From Metopolophium dirhodum (taxonomy: Eukaryota; Arthropoda; Insecta; Hemiptera; Aphididae): a stretch of 64,000 nt of DNA. The notes under the pieces are model-generated. The model ran no database searches and was not told the origin of the DNA. It saw only the letters and a program-made list of their open reading frames with translations. The stretch lies in NCBI RefSeq assembly GCF_019925205.1, contig NC_083560.1:57272270-57336269 (forward strand), written 5' to 3'. Both the position numbers and the translations under genes were made by a program. Positions 27,561 to 41,000 of this stretch are shown here, piece by piece (position 1 is the first letter of the stretch; each line of letters starts with the position of its first letter).

Positions 27561-27935
27561 GACAGCTTCCATAACTAATTCATAACTACTACACAATATT
27601 GAAACTTTTTCTTCTTTTTTTAACATTTCTTAGTTTTATACAATCCTTATTTGGCTAATAATTGGTTTATACTTTTAACCATTATTTTAGATAATGGCTT
27701 CAACTGATTCTGTGTTTAATTTTGTTTTTAAATATTTTTATTAATATTCATTTATTACTATTTTATACTTCGTTCAAGAAACGAATCCAATTACATAATT
27801 AATTTTTTAGAATGCATGACTACAGTATTACACTGTATAAAATACTTAGATGTCTATTTCATCTTAGTTTAATAGTTGTTTTATTATTTGTTTATCAATA
27901 TCATTGTATCATTATCAATAATCAATTAAAATATA

Positions 27936-27941
27936 AATAAA
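27936..27941 (+). terminator. Polyadenylation signal of casc3
   Basis: AATAAA lies 376 bp after the casc3 stop and is followed within 30 bp by a T-rich run (27960-27972), a plausible downstream element. Another AATAAA near 28551 could serve as a distal site. Confidence 0.6.
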
Positions 27942-29215
27942 CCAATCAGGCTAATACAATTTTTTTTTTTTTGATTACTTACATATTATCGTATTTTAAA
28001 TAAAATAAAAACTTATTATCGCATAATTACAATAACAAATATTATTTATGTGTTTATTCCGTTAGGTACATTTTCTTTTTCTTATGAACCATTAATTTAA
28101 AGTATAAGCTAATTGAAAGCTAAATTTAAATTTTTTTTACGAATATGAAATATTATATAATGTTATAAATATATCCAACAACGATCAACAGTTATCAGTG
28201 GTAATTAGACAAAAGAACCAAATTAAAATAGTAAAATCACGATCTAATTCTTTTTAAACTTCTAATTTTAGCTCACTTAGTTATAGAGATAATATAATTA
28301 ACAATCTGACTTATTGGTTTTTTTATTTTGTCACAATGGTCAAGATATTAAACCGAATCAATAATTTATTATAAGATAACATTTAAAAGTTTTGTAATGC
28401 ATGTTGAGATTTAAGCTAAGCCCAATGCCCGTATGAGGGAGACGGGATAACTTTCTACATAGATTGAATGTCTAATTTTTAGATTGTATCAACTCTGACT
28501 AACTTGTGTGAGTATAGTAAAGTTATGATCTCTTGACCATTATCCCCAAATAAAAATAATGTTTCAATATTTGTATGTCTTTTTTTTTTTTGTATCCTAG
28601 ATTTGAGTAATTCACTGTCATTTCATTAGAGTAAAACAAAAACTGAAAATATGACTATTCTGCTTTTGTACATTTTATTCTAATGCATATTGAGTAGATC
28701 TCATAATGTTATAAGGAAAGTTCATAAAGTAATTTTGGTTTACGCAAAATACATTAAAATTATGTCATCAGCTGTAAAACACAGATTTGAGAAAATAATT
28801 TATTACACGTTATCAGTATTCTAAATAGATATGACTATTTGTGCAACTATAATAAACTTGTCAATTTTAGGACATTGGTACTAACCGACGACTTAGGGGG
28901 CAGTATTCCAAATTTTGGAATACACTTAGAATACTGTTTCCTCAAAAGTATATAATGCTGTATTCTGAATAGTATTGGAAGTACATATTTCAAAAATGTT
29001 TATAATATTTAGAGCTAAGACTGTTTGAGTAACTTTATTTTAATGGTTTTATATAAATAAGTGGAATGTTTTTTATGTACTTCCCAGTGTTCAATATATG
29101 AGTTAATTAGATTCTTTTTAAAATTATGTGAGAACATTTTTTTTACTTTTTTTTAACAATCCTTAAAATGATTCAAAAGATGAAAATATTATATTTTTCA
29201 GTTCTATGTATTACA
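27942..29215. other. Gene-free stretch downstream of casc3
   Basis: Possibly distal 3' UTR at the start. A palindromic spot near 28908-28925 (gtattccaaattttggaatac) is noted. Nothing coding is seen. Confidence 0.5.
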
Positions 29216-29822
29216 TTATACTAGTTGATCCTGCAAGTTGTTGCCTATGAAAAATTAAATGTAATTAAGCTCCACAGGTTTTAAACACATTTATTTGGTT
29301 AAAATAACCAAATATAAAATAGGTACACGTCTAAAATGATATATAATCATTATAATAATTAATATTTAATATGTAACTATTTTATTTTCTGTAACCAACG
29401 GCAACTATATAAATTTTAAAAAATATTGTTTGTTGTGCTTGAACCACTCTTAACATTTATGTGTTGATAAGTAAAGAGTAGCCTATGACACAACGGAATA
29501 CGGATCTTGTTGATTTGAATGACAAAAATGTAATTTGGGTGGACGGGTGGTATTGTCTGTTGACCAAAATATAAAATACAGGTCTAAGCCCTTACTAACT
29601 CATTTCTAATTACATTATTACAATAGGTACCTACTAACAGTTAGATGACTATTTTATCTTCTGTAACCTCTGTAATCTCTTTAAAAATTTGTTTTCAAAG
29701 TTCAAGGTGCACATCTTTGAGTATAGGATCACCTATGTACCTAATTTCATAACCATAAGTTTGATATGCTTGGTTATGGATCGCTCACACACACAAACAT
29801 TGACTTCTGTTAGTATAGATTA
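29216..29822 (+). mobile_element. Interspersed retroelement-like relic (tatactag...tatagatta type)
   Basis: It opens with tatactagttgatcctgcaa and closes with cacacacacaaacattgact then tagtatagatta. This pairing resembles a widespread arthropod repeat whose copies run from an ACTAGCTGACCC-like start to a TATAGAT tail. No open frame. Its class (LINE tail, SINE or DNA element) is uncertain from the sequence alone. Confidence 0.45.
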
Positions 29823-30625
29823 AGTTGTAAACGTAAAATGTTATTTCTACCAGGACTTGCTAGGAGCGCCATTTCAGTTTTAAAATAGAGCTGCCAAATT
29901 GTTTACCAGACCAAATTTTTCTACCATCAGGCCACAGTTATAACAATGAAAATTGAAATGTAGCCATGTTGTAGTTATTTCTAACCTTACTATTAGGGAT
30001 GAAAAATAATTAATATTTTAAGTGATAACACTGATAACAGTATAATATCATTATTCATTAATATACATTTTCTTTCTGTATCTTTAATACCCAAGTATAT
30101 CTATGTATATCCCTATATTTATAAAATATTTTCATCTTATATTAATTATTTCAATTAATTCAATTCAACTGATACATCGGGCATCATTCGGCGTCAGCAT
30201 GAAATTAAGGCAGGCCCATATGATACGTCGAAAAATAGGGCTGCCAACGTATACCCTGCGATACCCCAAATGGCACCCCTGGGACTTGCATTTAAAAAAA
30301 AAAATTCTGTTTTATGTTATTTACAATTAAAACGCTACACAATTTTTGAGTTTATCGTTATTCGGAATAGTGTTAATACCTAGTAAATTTATTAATAATA
30401 AATAATAACTAATACGGGTAGGTAATGGCCTGGATACGGAATATAATATAATAAATTCTAATGTCCGTATACATGAAATAAATATTTCTACAAAACCAAT
30501 TTATGTAATACTTTTAAATAAATGGATTTTAAATACTTCGTTTTGCGTTATTTTTTGTTCCATGAAATTCTATAAATTACGTTTTGCGATATTTTCGTTT
30601 AAATATTATGTTAAATAATTCAAAC
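29823..30625. other. Gene-free stretch
   Basis: No coding or structural feature that I can support. Confidence 0.5.
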
Positions 30626-31029
30626 CACGGTCTTAGAAGAGAAGGTCCGACAACTTCCCACCCTCCCGCCTATTACAATATTTCCGCTTAATGAGGCAAA
30701 AACATTTCCCAAGTTGCCGCAAAAGCGCTGCCGGCTAGACTTATTTTGAGGTTAAGAACAATATTTATATGGCACTCGGGGTTATTTTTATGGACTGTAT
30801 TATTATATAATTTTCTCCGACCATATAAACTAGTTGGTTTATAATAAACTAGCTAGTTTGTATGGTCGAAGTATATTTTAAACTTGTATAATACTATAAT
30901 GCCATAACCTCAAAAAAAGTCTACAGGGCAGCGCTCAATTGTATAGCGGTCAAATTTTAAAATGGATTTGCCCAACTAAGCGGAATGCTGATAATGAATA
31001 GTTGTCCGACCTTATCTTCTAAGACCGTG
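30626..31029. mobile_element. Hairpin MITE with 8-bp target duplication
   Basis: A 404-bp element. The left end cacggtcttagaagagaagg matches in inversion the right end ccttatcttctaagaccgtg. Further inward pairs (aagtctac/tagactta, gcgctgcc/ggcagcgc, a tggtcgaa/ctccgacca centre) show nearly full-length fold-back. Flanks attcaaac (30618-30625) and aatcaaac (31030-31037) are near-identical octamers, consistent with hAT-like insertion. Confidence 0.8.
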
Positions 31030-31037
31030 AATCAAAC

Positions 31038-32816
31038 TATAAATTTTAATAAAGAGGATAGAATTTCCAGTGCTTATCAATTAGTTGCGATAGATATTTT
31101 TATTTATTTTTCATTGCTTAATTATTATAAATCAATATTTTGACAGTAATAAGATATTTAATAAAAATTACAAAACATAAATATATTATTAGGTATTTTA
31201 ATATAATTTTATTCATAACTTAAAGAACCTAGAAATCTATTAAGTTCAAGAGTGTATTTTTCGCAAATGTTTTATTATTTTAACAAAAATGAATCTCAGT
31301 AAAAAAATATACAAATTTTCATACCTATTATTTATAATATAATTTGTTTATAATGGTTGATATTAAATTTACTTCTGAAAAAATAATTTAAAATATAATA
31401 AACATTAACAAATATTAATTATTTAGATTTCTTGAGTTCACCAAAATATATAATATAAAACAGAAAATATTTATAATACACATGATAAAAAATAATTTTA
31501 CAGTCATGTAGCTCTATGATATTTTTTGTTCAGAATTTTTTATATTATTTTTTGTAACAACTACTCTATTATTTGTATCAGTTGTTAATTAAATCAGTAT
31601 ACATTTTTCCTTAATGTTTTTAAAGTACACAACAATTTTTATAAACAGCATCTCTTTATAGTTACAACATATTATTAAAGTAGTATCTTTTGATTTTTTC
31701 ACAATTTATTAATTATTTTTTATTAATATTTATCAATGCTTTATTATGAATTTCATTGAAATATGTTATAGGACAGAACATGACATTAATGTTAAAGATA
31801 ATAAGGGCCAGAGGGAGGGGGGAGTAGGCCAATATTATAATTATTAAGAAAATATAGAATAAAAAATATATTTCACAATTTTTAAAGTCTAATTCAACAA
31901 TGTACTAAATTGAGTTAAAAAAATGTTATCAATTACATCCTAAAGCTAAAAACATAAATAGTAGAACACCGTTTAGTATAATTTATTAATTTATAGGTAG
32001 CATTCAAAAATAAATACAAAAGACCAAATAAACCTTTTAAATTGATTTTATAGAAAAATGTAACAGTTTTTTTTTTGTATTTCATTTAAGAACATTTTTA
32101 TTAAAAATTAATATTTGTAAATTAAATGTTTTTATAATATCAGTCTATAACACTAATGATGACCATTCTAATGAATGACTTATAGTAATCTTATATTTAA
32201 TAACAATATGTATACAAAAATATTACTTATAATTTAATATTTGACATTTGTTTAACTACCTTGTTAAAAAGAATACAAACTCAGATGATCGTAAATAATA
32301 GTTTAAACTTAAATAATAAAAATGCAATATTGCTGGACAAATTGAAGATCTTAATAAATTAATAGTTAAAAAAAGCTAGGGTAGTAATTTATAGTAATGG
32401 AAATTAACCAATATATATTATTAATTTGGCTTTAAAAATAATATATATAAAACTTCACAAATTAAATTTTAATTAAACTATCAAATTATATTAATATTAA
32501 TTGTGGAATATCTATGATAAATAATGAAAGAGGAAGTTTAATAAGTTAAAATTGACCATATGTTGATTATAACATAATTTAAAGTACTAATAGCAGTTTT
32601 TGATACCGTAAAAAAAGTTAGATAAATAAAAAGGAAACAAGTCACAAATTATAATGCAAAAATTAAAAAAAAAAATTCATTATGAAAAATAAAATAAAAT
32701 ATAAGTTTAAAACAATTTATTAAGATTACCATTCCTAATAAAATATGGACTACTGCAATACAGTGACAAACATTTTGTTAAATTCTTATCTTTCAGAAAT
32801 TATTGATGAAATAAAA
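31038..32816. other. Gene-free, extremely A+T-rich stretch
   Basis: No coding exon is apparent. The proximal part is probably the 3' UTR and downstream sequence of the minus-strand gene ending at 32817. Confidence 0.5.
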
Positions 32817-33392
32817 TTAATTTGGTTGATGCATAATCCAACGATTTTGTTTGCTGCTGTCTTTGACATCTGTAGGTATTACCACAGATTCCGATATTGG
32901 ACTTAACTCCTTTAATTTTATAGCAAGTGGATGCTTCGTACAAGGTGACAGGATGTCTAATATATATTGTTCTTGTTCTTGTTGTTGTTGTTGTTGTTGT
33001 TGTTGTTGATGATGGAGAAAAGCAATATCTGAGACTATACTACTTTTAAATTTGATTTTTGTCACTAATTTACGATCATAGTTTGCACTGAAAAACAAAA
33101 AAAATAAATATATGACCTACAGAATAATAGATTAATAATACCTAATAATTAATTTACAAAAATATACATTTGATAGTATAAATATACCACTTAGGCTCAG
33201 GCACTGTTATAACTGTATTTATAATAGTTTGGTTCTGATTCAGCAATTCACGTTTTTCTTCTTCAAGTTCATCACGCTTATCTCGTAATTCTGACAGACG
33301 ACCATTAATTTGTGCTAATGATAATTTATTTTCTTGTATTTTTTGATCTTCTGCATATTTCTTTTTTCTCAAAAGTTCAGCATCAGCTTCAT
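32817..33392 (-). CDS. C-terminal two exons of an unrecognised coiled-coil/poly-Q protein (partial)
   Basis: Minus-strand exons 33392-33188 and 33087-32817 join across a GT-AG intron with matching phase (67 whole codons, then a split codon). The upstream exon begins after a caacag acceptor, so the N-terminus lies further upstream and was not located. It encodes a strongly charged heptad-like coiled coil (ENKLSLAQINGRLSELRDKR, then DELEEEKRELLNQ). The last exon has a run of 10 Gln then mixed Glu/Gln, and ends at TAA 32819-32817 after a Ser/Pro-containing tail. I do not recognise the family. Coding status rests on the open phase-matched exons and amino-acid composition. The CpG-rich block at 34.2-35.3 kb is a candidate promoter on its upstream side. 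Confidence 0.6.
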
Positions 33393-33589
33393 CTGTTGAT
33401 GAATAAAAAACAACTTATATATTATATTATAATTATTATCGAACCTATATTAATGTTATATTTAAAAACAGCTAATTTTTTTAATTTGACAATCACTGGA
33501 AGATACCAACAAAGAATTTATTTTTTATTACTCCTAATGCCGATCAACTATTTGTTCATAAATAATAAAATAAAACCAATCTTTTAATT

Positions 33590-33815
33590 TATTTTGGATA
33601 ATTCTAGGCATTGTAGCTTCCATTATGTCTCTGCTTACTCCACTGCTAATTGTCTTACATCTTTTGGTTGCCCCCTCGGTCTCTTTTCGTTCCGGTTCCC
33701 AGATTGCAATGTCACAAACCTGACCATTTACTCACCACAAATGCTCTATCAAGTTTCTCCTTTGGATTTTAAAACTTTTATAACATTTAGTTCATTAAAT
33801 ATTGTCCTGTAATTG
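33590..33815 (-). mobile_element. LINE-like C-terminal fragment
   Basis: Minus-strand translation in mixed frames gives TIFNELNVIKVLKSK, then QVCDIAIWEPERK, with GNRNEKRPRGQPKD in an adjacent frame. That series resembles the tail after the reverse transcriptase of arthropod LINEs (a RLxWxGHV-type stretch followed by KRPRGRPxxRW). Frames shift and stops intervene, so it is a dead fragment, lying inside a presumptive intron of the neighbouring minus-strand gene. Confidence 0.45.
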
Positions 33816-34229
33816 CATTTGTTTTTCATTCATAGGTAATCTATTTTCCTCATTGCTAAGTGTCATATAACTTACTATTTTATGTTATATTTTTCTTTAA
33901 ACTATTATTAATCTCTTTTTGTCGACTTTTAAGTGCTATAAGTACTAAGACTTTGATAAAACTAATATCTGCTTAACAATTAACATTTAACTACAAATTA
34001 AAATCGAGAAAATATTAAAAGCTAAAATTAATTTATACTGTACTGTATTTATAATATTATCTTAGTACTTAATAATAATTTAATATTGGATGAAGATAAA
34101 CTACTAGTAATCTATTAAGTAAAAATATAAAATCTTTCAAGAATTTTGAGAATATTGAAATATGTAAACGATTGAACAATAACAATAACATGAACCTTGC
34201 CGTACATGTTCATCAATGTAATTAATTCA

Positions 34230-35330
34230 CGAAATTTTATATTGTTATGTGTGCAGCGACATTAAATCGACAATGAGGGATGTTAAAAAACGGAAACGAA
34301 CCTTGTTTGCTCTTTTCTCGACGTGACAAGATGTGCGCGCGCAAAGATTTCCACATTCTTTTATTTCGCATTTTGCATGTATGTCTGTTCGTGACGCTAG
34401 TCGCGTTTCCTTCGACGAACACTGGAGCGGAGTTGTTAAACGCCATTATGGTGACGCCGAACTATCGGAACAAATATGTTACACGAAATTAACGCGAGTC
34501 TCGGGTTCTCACTTCTCCGGTCGACCGCTGAGAGGTATCGCGACGAAAAAAACAATCCCTCGGACTCGCTCCGCTCTCACACGGGGCGATCAAAAATGTC
34601 GGCTGTTGCGCGCCGAGGGCGGTTCGGCTTGGCACTGCAGTAACAGCGGCGGCGGAGCGTCTGTACGGCGTCCAACATGTCACGACGACGACGCCGACAA
34701 ATTCCAATGACGCGACCGCGGCGAGACTGAAATGACGAGCGGGTGAGTACCGAGAGGACTGTGCGCTGCGCGCCGGCCGCCGATCAAATAATTTCAATTG
34801 TACGTACGCGCGACGGCAAACTCGTCCGACGATCGATCGGATTTTCAGCAGGTTGGCGGCAGACCGAAATAATAATTGAAATGTTTGTTATTTATAAGTG
34901 CAGAGTACACACGTCGCAGCAGATCGTTTTATCGACAGAGGTAGGTGGTGGCGAGACGCGTTCGTCGATCGATATCGTTCGTTGGCGGTAAGTGAGTCGA
35001 TGCGGTTGCCGTCGTAGAAGGAGACTCGAGTCACATTCGCCACAGCTACAGTTTGGCGCTTGCCCGCCTCAAATGGTAAATTCGCGCGTTATCAACCGTC
35101 ATTGCGGAAATATATTTTGTTATAGTCGTTAGTTGTTACCACATAGTTGGTTTTATAATATTCCCTTTGATAATATTCTTATCTATGGTCGCAACACGGC
35201 GCACAAAATGGTGGTGGTCGGTGATCGGCGGAAGGTAGTGTCGGTGATCGGCGGTCGGCATCGGTTTCAATGTTCGCACGGGAATACCCGAATACGGTAC
35301 GGGGTAACGCTATGGACTATCAATTAGCAT
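34230..35330. promoter_or_regulatory. CpG-rich block, likely promoter/first-exon region
   Basis: A sharp island of CpG-dense sequence in A+T-rich surroundings. On the plus strand there are three strong splice-donor-like sites: gggtgagtac at 34741, gaggtaggt at 34937-34945 and gcggtaagtg at 34986. A short start atgacgagcg at 34732 precedes the first. These suggest alternative first exons of a plus-strand transcript. The minus-strand gene ending at 32817 could start here as well. The open frames across this block look like composition effects, not proteins. Confidence 0.45.
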
Positions 35331-37315
35331 GAGTTAATGACATTAATTGACGTGCTAGTATTTAGAAATAGTCTAGATTAAGATTTAGTTAGTTTTAGTT
35401 CTTGTATGAATAATTAAGATATCTTAATTTGCTTTATCATCCAAGGTTATAGATTCTTTTACAGAAGCTTCTGTTATGTGAGAATCATCGTTTCTCTCTC
35501 CGTTTTGTTGGTCGAAAAGCGTAAGTTAGACGTCTGAAGATAGGAATACCGCATCCATAAAATGTTTTAATATCAATAGACAATATTCAATGCTCCAACA
35601 GTCCAGCAATCAAACTCTACTACCCTAGACTTTAGACAAGAATTAAACTGCTACTGTAATAAGTAGGTAACTTTTCTGCTCCTATCAACAGTAACAACTA
35701 ATAACTACAGATCTATAAACTTAGTATATACTATATTATGATAAAATATAATCATGATATAAGCTTATATTATTATTATTTATTAGTTATTATATCAAAC
35801 TATCTACCTATAATATTTATTATGTATTATAATATTATTAATGTAATTACTAATTATTATCTATAATTCTTGAGTAGGTAAGGTATCTCCAATCTAACTT
35901 CTGCTTTCTCAGTTCTCGATTTCTTTACTGTATTTTCAGAACATATTGTGAGTTTGTGGCCTTATTTTCTTATGAATATTATATTTATCGTGAGCCAATC
36001 AACTTATTTTATTCGTGCAAACACTACAACCTCATACCTATGAAGATGTACTCTCTAGTGATGGGCAGTAACGAATAATTTGTACTATCAAATAATAAAA
36101 TTCATGAATGCATAAAATATTTTTTTGAAAATTATTCAAATAATCTGTACTACCGAATAATTTTACTATCCTCTACAACTTTATCACTTGTCAGTTATTA
36201 CTAATTTTATTATTATAAATCAGTATATTTTTTTTAAAAGAACTAAACTTTAATTTTTGGTTAGTTAAACAATATTAATGGTTGGGACTTGGGAGTATAG
36301 CTCCCAAACAATTGTTTGGAATTTTTTTTTCATTCACTGTGTAATAACACAAAGAAGTTATAAGTGAAATCAGAACCAACTTATATTTTTTTGGTTTGGA
36401 ATATAAATAGGTTAAAATATTAGCAATAAAAAACGATGAATAAATCAAGTTTAGCGCCAACACAAATTAAATTTTTTTTTTTTTCAAAAACCTTAGTATA
36501 TGTATGAGTTATGAATGAAGTTGCAAAAATTAATTGGCGATAATTATTAGTTTTTAAGTTATAGCCTTATGAAGTTCATGATTGTTGGTGTCTTACGCAT
36601 GCCTACGACGCTACAGTTTACCGCGCTCATATAAATTTTTTTTTTGTTTTTTAAAACATAGGTAAATAAAATAAGGTTTATTGGAAAAAGTTTTTCTGAC
36701 CTTAACTTCCAAAAGAAGTTTTGAAAATTTTTTGAATTTACCACCAAATTATGCATGAAAAAACACATTTTGAAATTAAATATTCCAAAAAATCGCTTGA
36801 GAGCTAAACTGCATTTGTCCCAAATATTTAAATAATAATTACTTTAAACTGTTAGCGCTTTCTTCTAAGAGTAGAGTTCAACTTTTTATGTTTGAACCAC
36901 TAAAGTATAAATGTACTCAGTTCATAATTTTTTGTAATAATACTAATTTGTTAGGTACGCTATCATTCACACAGTGGACTAAGCGCACTGAGACATTATC
37001 AATACAGACAGTTTCTGTATACCAAGTATTAAGATATACCTACTATATTATCTTAAATCTTGCACGGTCTTATGTACAACATATATTGCATGGTTTTTTT
37101 TATTTTATTTTCTGTTTTACTAAACGAATACAAAATTGTACACTCTATCAGAGCCTATCTCATTTTTTTTTTTTACAGTTTTTTCCATACCTGTAAATAT
37201 TATGACAATATTAAATACATTTTTCAATTTGAGTTTACCTATATAATTTTTTAAGTTTGTTAATTTTCCATTTTAAAATATTGTAATCAGTAATAATGTT
37301 TAATTGATTTTTCAG
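35331..37315. other. Gene-free stretch
   Basis: No exon that I can link to the flanking features. It would be intronic if the donors at 34.7-35.0 kb belong to a downstream plus-strand gene. Confidence 0.45.
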
Positions 37316-38078
37316 GTCTAAACAATATGATATTAGATGAGATTATAAGTTGTTCAGAAAAAGAACACATTTTGGCCGGAAAATTATCAGTGATTGAGCG
37401 CCGAAGACTGTCTATTACCATAGAATTGATACTTAATTCAAAAGCAATGTTATTCCATGAACCATTAACGTAATTATTATACATTATTAATTGATGTAAA
37501 TTGTTATTCTAAAGCTTAGAAGTTGATGAACTAATAAACAATTATACAATCATTTTTGTATACAAATACAAATGTATCCTAAAAATGTTTCAACATTTTA
37601 AAACATATTTTTTGCTAGAAAAGCATCGATGAAGAGTTTCCAACAAAAATGAAAAAGTTATGAACTTCCGAGCCTTAGATATTATTAAAATACTAGTATT
37701 TATAATCAATGATGTTATGTTATTATTATATATTATTATTAATATTTTACTATGTTTAGAGGATTAGATGTGGTATCCAGTGCCTTATTATCTACCAATT
37801 TGGAAAAATACAAACCAAAAACTGTCTGCAACTTATTTTCAACAATATTTACAAATCAGCAATATGGAACCTATTCTGGAACGGGACAACCAATATTAGG
37901 GACAATGAATAAAAATGACTGGGCGTTTAATTTATTAGAGATACATGGATTAGTCTATGTAAAATATATTTCAATTATTTATATTATATACTTACTCAAA
38001 TATTACCAACACTGTAGATTATATAAGAAAATTTGTTTAAAGAAAATCAAAAAAATAGGCGTATTATATAAATTGTAA
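37316..38078 (+). pseudogene. ABCG-type ATP-binding domain fragment (two exons), decayed
   Basis: Exon 37316-37469 follows a tttttcag acceptor and ends at a GT donor; the next exon starts at 37760 after tgtttag, in matching phase. Exon one reads through LAGKLSVIERRRLSITIELI, where ABCG half-transporters carry the LSGGE-type signature, then KAMLFHEPLT at the Walker B position; exon two continues GLDVVSSALL, the D-loop region. ABCG proteins are membrane ATPases exporting lipids, pigments or xenobiotics. Here the signature glycines are lost (SVIE) and the Walker B aspartate is His, so it should not hydrolyse ATP. No Walker A exon or membrane segments were found, and homology fades after about residue 40 of exon two. 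Most likely a pseudogene fragment; a functional ATPase-dead paralogue is less likely. Confidence 0.6.
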
Positions 38079-41000
38079 ATTACATGGTATGTCAGATAAA
38101 ATAAAACTATACAAACATTAAAGATAAACAAACATAATAAAGAAAATTAATTGTTTCACCCAGAAACAGTGTTGTATTTAACTTATTTAATAGGAAATAT
38201 TCTAGTTAAAAAAGGCTAAGGATTTAATTGAACGATTACATTTTTAAAATAATATTTAATATATTTATTAATTGAGTAATATATTGTTATTAAAGCCCAT
38301 GTAATTTGCATATTATATATTATATTTGTTTATCATACAGTTTTACTATATCATAAATATTATTTTTTGTATTTCTATGAGACTATTGGGGTAAAAATAT
38401 TTGTTATTTGTATATACAGTGGATCGCTAATCATCCTGACTAATGAAAGTCAAGGATAGTAAGCATAAATGTCCGGATTATTGACCATACATATTTATTA
38501 TTTATACACCAACAATACATACCAAAATACCGACGCTAATAATCAGCATTCCATAATAATTGTTTGGAATAATTTTTTTATTTTATAAACATTATACATA
38601 TATCTTAAAACGACAGATATCTAATATATGATTACATGAAATAGCATAATATGATTAGTTAGGTAGGTACGAGTATTTAAAAGATCTTATTATTAATTTT
38701 GCTTGTACGTTCAATTAAGGTTTGATAATCAGCAATCAATTCAATATTGGTAATACTTTACACAGGATAATATAATAATGTTATACTCCAGTGTTCAGTA
38801 TAATGGACATTGTTTCACTCATTTGCATTAAAAATATATCATAAATAAATAAATTATTCACTTTTCTATGTATAATATATTATAATATATTTTAGTTCCA
38901 ATGTAGTTGTTACATACCTACTTGTAGTTCAACCACTGGCATCCACTTAATTCATATAAGCATGTGGTGACATTAATGGATCTACCTTAATATAGGTTTT
39001 TAACTTATAAATATTCATCTATGTTAATTATTACAGTAGTAACAACCGTTTTAATTTGGAAAGGCAATGAACTGGGTTTTTTTTTATTTTAAGTATGTCA
39101 AAGTTTACATACAGTATGCTTATTATGAGTATAGGTATTAATTACTCAAAATTGTAACGTAATATATATATATATATATAATAAATATACACTAAACATA
39201 ACACATAATAGATATAAAAATAAAATATTAAAACAATCATGTTATACATTTTTAAATAATGATTAATGAAATTACAAATTATACAACAATTAAAACAAAT
39301 TTTGAGTTAGAATTATACACTATATTACATTATTATAATTATATAATATGATAACATGAACGCCTATAGCAAATGTACTCAATTTTAATTATTTTAATTA
39401 TTAATATTAGACTTAAAAAATGTTGAGAATATCTCAGAGAAAATTATTGTAAATTAGCTATAAGAAATAATCAATTTTAAAAATGTTATAAAAAGATAAA
39501 ATTATACCAAAATAGCCTGAACACATTAATATTTTCATGAGATGTGATTTTTATAAAATTAACTAACTACTATTTTACTTGTGATATTTTTAAATTATGC
39601 AAAGAATCTGATATAGTTGAAATGAAGGAAACTGTGTAGTTATTAAACTATAGTTAAATTAACTGTAGAAAAACATATATAATTATATTATATATTTTTA
39701 TCTTATAAATACTTAGTATAGATAATTATATATATATTTTTTTTATTGTTAAGACCATGTATTGTAAATATCTGTATGTAGATATACAATTTCTAGTATA
39801 GTACCATATTACAAAATTATAATTATTGTACAATATTATATGAATATTTCCAGACAATTTTTTTATATTGTCAATATAAAGTCGTGCCTTAGCAAGATAA
39901 TGATAATTTTTAATTAAGTTAAGTTGATAGAAATAATTTTAAAAAGTTTAAAGTTAATAGTAAGTTATTCTAATTTTTATTTAAATTAGTTAAGTTAAAA
40001 GTTATATGGAAACTTGCAATTAACTTAAGTTATTTTTGTTTTAGTTTATAAATAGTTAGTAATATGGATTAAAATAATAAGTAAATGTTTATGCAATATG
40101 AATCATCAATAATAATTTCATTATATTTATTATGTAATTTTTATAAATTAATGTAACCTGAATTTGATTAAAAAATTCATTATTTATTAAGCTTATATCA
40201 ATAAAAATCAGTTAAATTTAAAAAAAGTTAAAATTAACTTAACTTTAACTTTTTAAAACGTTTATGCCCAGGCTTGTTTAAAGTGCACTTTTTGGCAGAA
40301 AATCAAACATTGCTCTAGAATATTTTACTCATATATTATCACTTTATACATAGGTAAGTCATTATTTCTAAAATATTATCATAACAATATTATACATTCA
40401 CTCCATACAAAATATTGTATATTGATATATTATTTTCCCATTTGGTTTTTCATTGTTACAGCATAAAATGTTTGTAATAGTGGTAATGCTGTGGTATTCG
40501 TCAACAATCATATGTTACAATTTAATATCTAATAACCTTAAAAAACTCTTATAAAATAAAAACAAATATGTCTCATGCATGGACCAAGATATTTTAGTCC
40601 ATGGTATCATGTAATAATATTTTGTAATGTTATATTTTACTTGAGTAATATTTATTTATATATATAATACCTTTTATAGTGAAAATCGATTGTTTCATTA
40701 TTTAGAGAAGAACAAAATAAATTACAAATAAAGTTTTTATAACTTATTATATAATATACCTATAATATTTATATTATAATTATACTGCTTATTAAATCAA
40801 GTAAAATATAAGATTACAAAATACTATTACATGAGACTTTTTGTTTTTATTATAATAAGAGTTTTTTAAGGTTATAACCTAAGATATTAAAATGTGACAC
40901 ACAATTGTTGACGCATACCTGTGTTACCACTGTTACATGCATAGACATATCAATAAAATTAATATAATATCTTTAATATTATTAATATGTCTATGGTTAC

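Noticed and set aside
34333..34797. Long open frames on both strands in the CpG-rich block (up to 125 codons)
   Set aside because: They overlap each other on opposite strands, lack recognisable domains and are explained by a local shortage of A+T-rich stop codons.
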